Below, in pieces: positions 1 to 5,474 of a DNA stretch of 6,205 nt. The notes beneath the pieces are model-generated. The model was given only the letters and a program-made list of their open reading frames with translations, was not told where the DNA came from and did not search any database. Within the stretch, counting starts at the first letter, position 1; every line of letters begins with the position of its first letter. The DNA comes from Bifidobacterium breve. GTDB taxonomy: Bacteria > Bacteroidota > Bacteroidia > Cytophagales > UBA9547. The stretch spans positions 1 to 6,205 of the forward strand of contig CALPQG020000171.1 of assembly GCA_943325655.2 (NCBI GenBank), in the 5' to 3' direction. Position numbers and translations under genes: made by a program.

Positions 1-63
1 TAGAGTTTAGAGTTTAGAGTTTAGAGTTTAGAGTTTAGAGTTTAGAGTTTAGAGTTTAGAGTT
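1..63. repeat. Perfect heptamer tandem array, (TAGAGTT)x9
   Basis: Nine exact, uninterrupted copies of the 7-bp unit TAGAGTT run from the first base to position 63, and the array may continue to the left of the window. On the minus strand the unit reads AACTCTA, which places it in the same AACTNNR heptamer family as the array at 112-188 but in opposite orientation. The last copy forms the outer part of the hairpin at 58-92. The lack of any mismatch suggests recent expansion or homogenisation by slippage. Heptameric arrays of this kind resemble the short tandemly repeated repetitive (STRR) sequences of cyanobacteria. No coding role is visible. Confidence 0.95.
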
Positions 64-92
64 TTTTCGAGCTTGACGCTCGAAAAAACTCT
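58..92. repeat. Perfect 15-bp inverted repeat (hairpin) between the two heptamer arrays
   Basis: The arms at 58-72 (AGAGTTTTTTCGAGC) and 78-92 are exact reverse complements, separated by the 5-base loop TTGAC. The outer seven bases of the left arm are essentially the last TAGAGTT heptamer, and its partner AACTCT(T) at 87-93 looks like the first unit of the right-hand array. It lies about 90 bp beyond the aspS stop and could mark the end of that transcript. However, the T tract precedes the GC core and the A tract follows it, opposite to a classical bidirectional intrinsic terminator. Only on the plus strand is the full stem followed by a short T run (92-95). The terminator role is therefore uncertain; the inverted repeat itself is certain. 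Confidence 0.85.
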
Positions 93-111
93 TTTGATTT
101 TATAATGTTTC

Positions 112-188
112 AACTGAGAACTCTGAACTGAAAACTCTGAACTGAAAACTGAAAACTGAGAACTGAAAACTCTGAACTGAGAACTACA
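112..188. repeat. Degenerate heptamer tandem array, AACTNNR x11
   Basis: Eleven consecutive 7-bp units begin at positions 112, 119, 126 and so on to 182. All start with AACT. The variants are AACTGAG (112, 154, 175), AACTCTG (119, 133, 168), AACTGAA (126, 140, 147, 161) and a terminal AACTACA (182). The mixture of three interspersed variants suggests an older or more recombined array than the perfect one at 1-63. It lies in the 3' flank of aspS, and its last unit contains the aspS stop codon (184-186, TAG on the minus strand). The AACTCTG variant differs from the reverse complement of the left array unit by one base. Confidence 0.93.
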
Positions 189-1929
189 TAAGCGCTATTT
201 TCAATTCATTCAATTGTTTTTGGTCAATCGTTGAAGGAGCATCAATCATCACATCACGGCCTGAATTGTTTTTCGGGAAAGCGATGAAATCACGGATGGA
301 ATCTGAACCTCCAAACAATGAACATAACCTGTCAAAGCCAAAGGCCAATCCACCATGTGGAGGAGCGCCATATTCAAAGGCATCTAACAAGAAACCAAAC
401 TGGTGTTTCGCTTCTTCTTCCGTGAAACCGAGTAAGGCAAACATTTGAGATTGTAAGGTCCTGTCGTGAATTCTAATTGAACCACCACCAACTTCTACAC
501 CATTGATTACCATATCGTAAGCATTGGCGCGCACCGCTCCAGGATCAGTCGCCAACAAAGGAATATCTTCTGGTTTTGGAGAGGTAAATGGATGGTGCAT
601 GGCGAAGTAACGGTTTTCTTCTGCGCTGTATTCAAACAAAGGAAAATCTACCACCCAATGGGCCGAAAACTTGTTTGGATCACGAAGCCCTAACCTGTTT
701 CCCATTTCAAGTCGCAGTTCAGACATCGCTTTGCGGGCAGCGCTTTCATCGCCAGAAAGCAATAACAATAAATCACCGGGAGCGGCATCAAGTTTGGTTG
801 CCCATACTTTTAAATCTTCAGGGGTATAAAATTTATCTACCGAAGATTTAATACTTCCGTCTGCTTCTACCCTGGCATAAATCAATCCTTTGGCACCAAT
901 CTGTGGACGTTTTACCCAGTCGGTAAGTTCATCCATTTGCTTGCGGGTGTAGCTGGCTACTCCTTTGGCACAGATCCCCAAAATGAGTTTGGCACTGTCA
1001 AAAACCGGGAAATCTTTTCCTTTAGCTTCAGCAGTAAGGTCAACCAATTTCATTTCAAAACGAATATCTGGTTTGTCGTTACCATAATATTTCATGGCAT
1101 CGGCATAGGTCATTCGTGGTAAGGTTGGAAACTCCACGCCTTTCACTGTTTTGAACAGGTGACGGGCAAGACCTTCGAACATGTTTAAGATGTCTTCTTG
1201 TTCTACGAAACTCATTTCGCAGTCAATTTGTGTAAATTCTGGTTGACGGTCGGCGCGTAAATCTTCATCGCGGAAACATTTCACAATTTGGTAGTAACGG
1301 TCAAAACCCGAAACCATCAACAATTGTTTGAACGTTTGTGGAGATTGTGGCAAGGCATAAAATTCACCCGGATTCATTCTGCTTGGTACCACAAAATCTC
1401 TCGCTCCTTCAGGAGTAGATTTAATCAATACAGGCGTTTCCACTTCAATAAATTGTTGCGCATCCAAATAGTTTCTTGTTTCACGAGATACCTGGTGACG
1501 CAATTCTAAGTTTTTACGAACCGTATTTCTACGCAAATCAAGGTAACGGTATTTCATGCGGATATCATCACCGCCATCGGTTTCGTCTTCAATCAAAAAT
1601 GGAGGCAACTTCGCAGGATTTAAAATCTCAAAAGAAGCTACCAGAATCTCAATTTCTCCTGTAGGGATTTTATCGTTTTTAGAAAGTCTTTCTATGACAG
1701 TTCCTTTGGCCTGAATTACAAATTCACGTCCCAATGAACGTACTTTCGCCACCAATTCAGGAGCAAGGTTTTTTTCTTCAAACATCAATTGCGTAATGCC
1801 ATAACGGTCACGTAAATCAACCCAAATCATGCTTCCTTTATCGCGGCTACGTTGTACCCATCCACAAAGGATAACTTCTTTGTGGACATCAGCAATTCGG
1901 ATTTCTCCACAGGTATGACTTCTAAACAT
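184..1929 (-). CDS. aspS: Aspartyl-tRNA synthetase (class II), complete
   Basis: This enzyme charges tRNA-Asp with aspartate using ATP in the cytoplasm. At 581 residues it has the usual bacterial length. Residues 1-105 form the OB-fold anticodon-binding domain (CGWVQRSRD at 22-30, WVDLRDR at 36-42). The class II catalytic core follows, with the bacterial-type GAD insertion at roughly 285-415. Hallmarks are RYLDLRR at 128-134, motif 1 around 160-168, the aspartate-specific QSPQ at 195-198, motif 2 FRDEDLRADRQPEF at 219-232, HHPF at 445-448, GVEVGGGSIRIHD at 477-489, and motif 3 GLAFGFDR at 527-534. The ATG start at 1929 gives the conserved N-terminus MFRSHTCGEIR. No Shine-Dalgarno is seen, as is usual in Bacteroidota. 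The gene is monocistronic as far as visible and diverges from the regulator at 2430. Heptamer arrays abut both ends, and the TAG stop lies inside the 3' array. The catalytic motifs are intact. Whether it also charges tRNA-Asn cannot be read from these motifs. Confidence 0.99.
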   Translation of the reverse strand: MFRSHTCGEIRIADVHKEVILCGWVQRSRDKGSMIWVDLRDRYGITQLMFEEKNLAPELVAKVRSLGREFVIQAKGTVIERLSKNDKIPTGEIEILVASFEILNPAKLPPFLIEDETDGGDDIRMKYRYLDLRRNTVRKNLELRHQVSRETRNYLDAQQFIEVETPVLIKSTPEGARDFVVPSRMNPGEFYALPQSPQTFKQLLMVSGFDRYYQIVKCFRDEDLRADRQPEFTQIDCEMSFVEQEDILNMFEGLARHLFKTVKGVEFPTLPRMTYADAMKYYGNDKPDIRFEMKLVDLTAEAKGKDFPVFDSAKLILGICAKGVASYTRKQMDELTDWVKRPQIGAKGLIYARVEADGSIKSSVDKFYTPEDLKVWATKLDAAPGDLLLLLSGDESAARKAMSELRLEMGNRLGLRDPNKFSAHWVVDFPLFEYSAEENRYFAMHHPFTSPKPEDIPLLATDPGAVRANAYDMVINGVEVGGGSIRIHDRTLQSQMFALLGFTEEEAKHQFGFLLDAFEYGAPPHGGLAFGFDRLCSLFGGSDSIRDFIAFPKNNSGRDVMIDAPSTIDQKQLNELKIALM

Positions 1930-1941
1930 AGTTTTTTATTA

Positions 1942-1976
1942 AAGTACTAGGTACAAATTACGAAGTACAAGGTATT
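1942..1976. repeat. Five-unit heptamer array (ARRTACN) in the aspS leader
   Basis: The bases 1942-1976 divide exactly into five 7-bp units: AAGTACT, AGGTACA, AATTACG, AAGTACA and AGGTATT. They share the consensus A(A/G)(G/T)TA(C/T)N. The motif is unrelated to the AACTNNR heptamers beyond the other end of aspS, but has the same period. The array lies 13-47 bp upstream of the aspS start codon and downstream of the predicted promoter, so it would be transcribed as part of the aspS 5' untranslated leader. The units are diverged enough that the array is probably old. Confidence 0.75.
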
Positions 1977-2006
1977 TATTAATAATTTAAATTGGGGTTC
2001 AATGGA

Positions 2007-2036
2007 CAAATTTAAAGAATTGTTTGGTAAATGAAA
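2007..2036 (-). promoter_or_regulatory. Probable aspS promoter, Bacteroidota type
   Basis: On the minus strand, bases 2014 down to 2007 read TAAATTTG, an exact match to the Bacteroidota -7 consensus TAnnTTTG. Eighteen bases further upstream, 2036-2033 read TTTC, one mismatch from the -33 TTTG element. Transcription would begin near position 2001, giving an aspS leader of about 70 nt that contains the heptamer array at 1942-1976. This rests on consensus matching in AT-rich DNA, so a chance match is possible. Confidence 0.5.
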
Positions 2037-2140
2037 GGTTGAAACATGTATATATCCAAGTTGTTCTCGAAAAATTATCTAATTATTCTCTCTGCTAAAA
2101 TTGGTTCTTTGTCACGTTTATACTCCATAAATACATTCAG

Positions 2141-2184
2141 GCCTCATCCCAAACCCTTCTCCAAAAGGAGAAGGGCTTCACATT
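2141..2184 (+). repeat. Palindromic intergenic repeat, copy 1 (forward)
   Basis: The element begins GCCTCATCCC and contains a perfect 9-bp hairpin: CCCTTCTCC at 2154-2162, loop AAAA, GGAGAAGGG at 2167-2175. It continues through CTTCACATT. It matches the GCCTCA(C/T)CC...CTCC-A(n)-GGAG...CTT repeats that I recall as common between genes in Bacteroidota genomes. A second, reverse-oriented copy lies at 2254-2296. The CCCTTCTCC variant differs from the CCCTCTCC-type sequence of copy 2, so the two appear to come from different subfamilies rather than from a recent local duplication. Confidence 0.8.
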
Positions 2185-2253
2185 CCGTTTTAATTACAAA
2201 GCTTTTATTCCATTACCGGCTAATCCAATAGCATTTAATTCAAATCTATGTTA

Positions 2254-2296
2254 AATGTGCAAATCCCTCTCCTTTGACAGGGATTTAGGGTGAGGC
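2254..2296 (-). repeat. Palindromic intergenic repeat, copy 2 (inverted)
   Basis: Read on the minus strand this copy starts GCCTCACCCTAAATCCCT and ends near GCACATT, aligning along its whole length with copy 1. Its own hairpin pairs AAATCCCT (2261-2268) with AGGGATTT (2279-2286). Two further pairs (2270-2271 with 2276-2277) follow one C-C mismatch. The mismatch fits a single base change from the canonical GGAG arm. With copy 1 it forms a facing pair with inner ends CACATT (2179-2184) and AATGTG (2254-2259) around a 69-bp core. Confidence 0.78.
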
Positions 2297-2429
2297 TTTA
2301 TGCTATGATGAAACTGCTTTTGTAGGAATTAGTAAAACAACGAAATCTTAGAAGAAGGCTACCATTAAAAAATATTCAAATAAAATCCTTACTTTAGTTC
2401 CCTCTAAATCTTAACCTACTACCAAGCCA

Positions 2430-5360
2430 TTGAGCAAATTACTGTTACATACAATGCTGTTTTTATGGCTATGCGCTGGCAATATTGCTGTTGCGCAGTT
2501 GAATGACAATAGCTTTCCGTTTATCAGTAATTATAGTCCCAAAGAACATGGCATGCATCCACGTAATTTTGCTGCTGTACAGGGTTTGAGGGGGAAAATG
2601 TTTTTCGGAAATGCTTATGGCGTATTGATGTATGATGGCAATTTTTGGAAACCCATTGGCTTGCCCGATGGCATCAGTGCGTATGCATTGGCCTGCAATT
2701 CAAAGGGTGTAATTTATGTGGGATCTGTAGGAGAATTTGGGTTTTTGGCGCCTGACTCCACGGGTAAACTGGCTTATAAATCGGTATCCATCCAAACCAA
2801 AACTGACCCGAAACTGATTGGAGACATTTCCAATATTCATATCGTAAATGATACCATTTATTTCATTTCCGAAAAAATAATTTTTGTGCAATATCCGGAT
2901 CAACATGTTCAAATTTTGAGCCGTATGCCCTCCCCGATTCAGTTTTCGACTTTGGTAAATAACACGTTATATGTGCAACCTGTTGGCGATACTTTAAGGT
3001 ATTTGCAGGGCAATGTATTCAAACCAATTCCTTCCACTGGCTACCTTAAAAATGCCACCATAAATGGCATTGTGCCTTTTGCATCGGCTGATTTATTGCT
3101 CATTATTGGAAAGGAATTTTATGTTTTGAAGGAGCATAAGCTCCAATTGTTAAAAAGTGAGTTGAGCCAAAACCTGGGTAAGAATTCTGTTACAGCGGTG
3201 ATTTCTTTGCCCAAACAGGAAGTTGGAATCGCTACAAGTGGAAGTGGATTGCTGATTTTTAACCAAAATGGAGAACTGATCAAGCACATCAATTCCACCA
3301 AAGGGCTTCGAAAAAACAGTGTCAATAACCTTTACCTCGACCGTAACAATGGACTTTGGCTGGTGTTGGACAATGGCCTGGCATATACGGATATCAGTAG
3401 TCCTTATAGTTTTGTAAATGAAAGTTCCGGAATTTATGGGATGGGATACAAGGCTTTGATTTTTAAAGGAATAGTGTATGCGGCTACCGATCAGGGTTTG
3501 TTTTATAAGCCTGTTGCTTCGAAGCACGAAGAAAAGTTTAAACAAATTTATGACATTGAAGGCATGGTCAGGGACATTGTGGTTTCTGAAGGTTCGTTGC
3601 TCTGTTCGCAGGTGAATAATGTATATGAAGTCAACGGAACTTCGGTAAGGTTGATCAAAAAAATAGACCAGAATTCTGGTCCCTGGACGACCAAAACATT
3701 CAGAAAAAATAACAAGACTTATGCCCTCGTTGGCCTTTATGATGGTTTAGCAATTTTGAAATACACCAACAAGCATTGGGAATACAGCCATAGAATTACT
3801 GGTTTTGATGAGTCAAGCAGGATTTTTGAAATCGACAAATTCGGCGATATTTGGGTGTGCCATGGCAACAAAGGTTTGTTTAGGATTGCTTTGAGCTATG
3901 ATTTGAAACAGGCAACATCGGTAAAGGAATACAGCAAATTGAAAGGCTATAAGAATGATTATTTCAACCATATTTCTTACGTAGACCATGAATTGTGTAT
4001 TTCCAATTCTGACGGAATTTATAAATTTGATTATTCGAAAGATATTTTTTATGTCAACAAAACCATTTCAGACATCATTGGCTATAAAATGTATACTGAA
4101 AGGGTAGTACAAACGGACCCCGACAATATTTGGATTTTTCAGAACAATTCTATGCTGCAGCTCAGCAAGGTGAACCAAAAATATGTGTTAAAAACCCACC
4201 ATAAACTTCGCGGAGATTTTATTGGAAGCTATGAATTTATTGGGAGTTTAAATTCTACCCAATACATCATTGGTTCTCAGGATGGTTTTATTTTGTTGAA
4301 TAAAGAATTGCGCGACAAACAAAAGTTTGACTTCAAACCAATTATTTGTCGGGTTGAAATCAAAGGACAGGAAAATAAAATATTGTTTGGTGGCACGCAT
4401 ACAGATGCTTTGGGGAATTTTTCATTTGACCAGGTCATTATTCCTCAATTGCCTTTTGCTGACAATTCACTCAATATTTCATTCAGTTATCCAAACTTTG
4501 ACCGTATGGATAAAATCAAATACCAATATGCCATTGTAAAAGACAAGCTGGACAGCACACAAATCATGTGGTCCGATTGGGCGACATTGACCCAAATAGA
4601 ATACCCACAATTAGAAGAAGGTGCCTATACTTTTTTAGTGAGGGCCAAAAATGCAGAAGAAAGTATCAGCCAAACCATCAGCTACAAATTTGTCATCTCT
4701 CCGCCATGGTACCGTTCGCTGTTTGCTTATGTCATCTATTTGACTTTGTTCATCATAGGTTTGTGGATGGCTACCTTCTGGATTTTGAAAAGATTTAAAC
4801 TCCAAAAAGAAAAACTCGAAAACAGGAAAAAAGAAGAATTGGCTTTGCTCGAACAAAAATTTATTGCCGAACAGTTACTGAAAGAAAAAGAATTGATGGA
4901 GCTCAAAAACCAACAATTAGAAACGCAGGTATTGCTCAAAAAAAGTGAGCTGGCTTCGGTGGCAACAACCCTGAACCAAAAGAAAGAATTTTTAAGTCAG
5001 GTAAAGAAAAATATTACGGTTGCCGCAGAAGATTTGGAAGCCTCGGAAAGTAAATTGTTCAAACAAATTATCAAGAAAATAGACAGTGACCTTGACGTAA
5101 AAGACAACTGGGAGGTATTTCAATTGCATTTTGATGAAGTCAACAACAATTATTTAAAACGGTTAAATAGCAAATACCCAAAACTTACCCCAAGTTGGTT
5201 ACTGCTTTGTGCGTATATCAAACTCAACAAAAGCAACAAAGAAATGGCGGCATTGTTGAATATCAGTCTCTCCGCAGTAGAAAAACGACGTTACCGTTTG
5301 AAAGACAAACTCTCCATTGAGTCAGACGGAAAACTGACGGACTATTTGATAAATTTTTAA
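2430..5360 (+). CDS. Membrane-spanning triple-tyrosine (Y_Y_Y) sensor with LuxR-like HTH output
   Basis: This is probably a one-piece transmembrane transcription regulator of 976 residues. Residues 1-22 are a signal peptide with an AVA|Q cleavage site. Residues about 40-640 look like a periplasmic beta-propeller made of Reg_prop-like blades, for example GISAYALACNSKGVIYVGS (81-99), NSVNNLYLDRNNGLWLVLDN (296-315) and IFEIDKFGDIWV (465-476). A Y_Y_Y domain spans about 675-757 (Y698, Y700, W714, W717, Y725, Y733). One transmembrane helix at 764-786 is followed by KRFKLQK, placing the C-terminus in the cytoplasm. A charged coiled coil spans about 787-870. The Bacteroidota-type output module (SELASVATTLNQKKEFLSQVKK, 839-860) ends in a LuxR-like HTH (SNKEMAALLNISLSAVEKRR, 935-954). 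No histidine-kinase H, N or G boxes and no receiver domain are present, unlike hybrid two-component systems with the same sensor. The start is TTG at 2430: an in-frame TAA lies at 2412-2414, and the next ATG (2454) would remove the basic N-terminus of the signal peptide. No SusC/SusD pair or enzyme adjoins it, so ligand and targets are unknown. Confidence 0.9.
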   Translation: MSKLLLHTMLFLWLCAGNIAVAQLNDNSFPFISNYSPKEHGMHPRNFAAVQGLRGKMFFGNAYGVLMYDGNFWKPIGLPDGISAYALACNSKGVIYVGSVGEFGFLAPDSTGKLAYKSVSIQTKTDPKLIGDISNIHIVNDTIYFISEKIIFVQYPDQHVQILSRMPSPIQFSTLVNNTLYVQPVGDTLRYLQGNVFKPIPSTGYLKNATINGIVPFASADLLLIIGKEFYVLKEHKLQLLKSELSQNLGKNSVTAVISLPKQEVGIATSGSGLLIFNQNGELIKHINSTKGLRKNSVNNLYLDRNNGLWLVLDNGLAYTDISSPYSFVNESSGIYGMGYKALIFKGIVYAATDQGLFYKPVASKHEEKFKQIYDIEGMVRDIVVSEGSLLCSQVNNVYEVNGTSVRLIKKIDQNSGPWTTKTFRKNNKTYALVGLYDGLAILKYTNKHWEYSHRITGFDESSRIFEIDKFGDIWVCHGNKGLFRIALSYDLKQATSVKEYSKLKGYKNDYFNHISYVDHELCISNSDGIYKFDYSKDIFYVNKTISDIIGYKMYTERVVQTDPDNIWIFQNNSMLQLSKVNQKYVLKTHHKLRGDFIGSYEFIGSLNSTQYIIGSQDGFILLNKELRDKQKFDFKPIICRVEIKGQENKILFGGTHTDALGNFSFDQVIIPQLPFADNSLNISFSYPNFDRMDKIKYQYAIVKDKLDSTQIMWSDWATLTQIEYPQLEEGAYTFLVRAKNAEESISQTISYKFVISPPWYRSLFAYVIYLTLFIIGLWMATFWILKRFKLQKEKLENRKKEELALLEQKFIAEQLLKEKELMELKNQQLETQVLLKKSELASVATTLNQKKEFLSQVKKNITVAAEDLEASESKLFKQIIKKIDSDLDVKDNWEVFQLHFDEVNNNYLKRLNSKYPKLTPSWLLLCAYIKLNKSNKEMAALLNISLSAVEKRRYRLKDKLSIESDGKLTDYLINF

Positions 5361-5377
5361 GGATATAGGACGACATC

Positions 5378-5412
5378 GGCACAAGTCTTCTCAAAAGCTC
5401 AAGACATGCGCC
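5378..5412. terminator. Imperfect hairpin between convergent genes, possible terminator
   Basis: The arms GGCACAAGTCTT (5378-5389) and AAGACATGCGCC (5401-5412) pair at 10 of 12 positions around an 11-base loop. It starts 17 bp after the stop of the regulator gene and lies about 60 bp beyond the stop of the minus-strand nuclease gene, the expected place for a shared transcript end. No T run follows on either strand, so it is not a classical intrinsic terminator. The mismatches (A5381 with C5409, A5384 with A5406) weaken it. Confidence 0.35.
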
Positions 5413-5449
5413 AGGCAATCTGCAAACTTATTTTATTGGGGGAGGATAT

Positions 5450-5470
5450 TTTTAAATGTTTGATTTAAAA
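5450..5470. repeat. AT-only 8-bp inverted repeat before the nuclease stop
   Basis: TTTTAAAT (5450-5457) and ATTTAAAA (5463-5470) are exact reverse complements around the loop GTTTG. It sits four bases beyond the TAG stop (5475-5477) of the minus-strand nuclease gene. With no GC pair the stem would be weak in RNA. In AT-rich DNA such a palindrome can also arise by chance. It could contribute to 3' end formation or be a protein site. Confidence 0.35.
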
Positions 5471-5474
5471 CAAC

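Larger units (their letters stand above)
1930..2429. other. 500-bp divergent intergenic region
   Basis: This spacer separates the starts of aspS (minus) and the membrane regulator (plus). It holds a five-unit heptamer array at 1942-1976, a probable aspS promoter at 2007-2036, and a pair of facing palindromic repeats at 2141-2184 and 2254-2296. I see no convincing gene, tRNA or riboswitch in it. The stretch 2037-2140 and the 133 bp before the regulator (2297-2429) are AT-rich and show nothing I can name beyond a weak promoter-like TACTTTAG at 2390-2397. The open frame at 2046-2231 is simply the repeat read through. Confidence 0.8.

Noticed and set aside
58..95. Classical intrinsic terminator for aspS
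   Set aside because: On the aspS strand the stem is followed by AAACTC and not a T run, and the T tract lies in the 5' arm. The structure is real but does not have terminator layout for aspS.
1..188. CRISPR-like array
   Set aside because: The units are 7 bp and directly adjacent with no spacers, and no cas gene is present.
2046..2231. Small plus-strand open frame of 61 codons
   Set aside because: It reads through the palindromic repeat at 2141-2184 and encodes no recognisable domain. It overlaps no ribosome-binding or promoter signal I can support.
2390..2397. TACTTTAG as a -7 element for the regulator gene
   Set aside because: It is one mismatch from TAnnTTTG and well placed relative to the TTG start, but no TTTG-like -33 element lies 17-23 bp upstream. 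In AT-rich DNA this is too weak to call.
2463..2498. Lipoprotein signal at C15 of the regulator
   Set aside because: The residues before the cysteine are L-W-L, which does not fit a lipobox. The AVA|Q site at residues 20-23 fits signal peptidase I better.
3150..3545. 131-codon minus-strand open frame inside the regulator gene
   Set aside because: It is antisense to well-formed beta-propeller coding sequence and its translation is low-complexity and unlike any family I know. It is best explained as a shadow frame.
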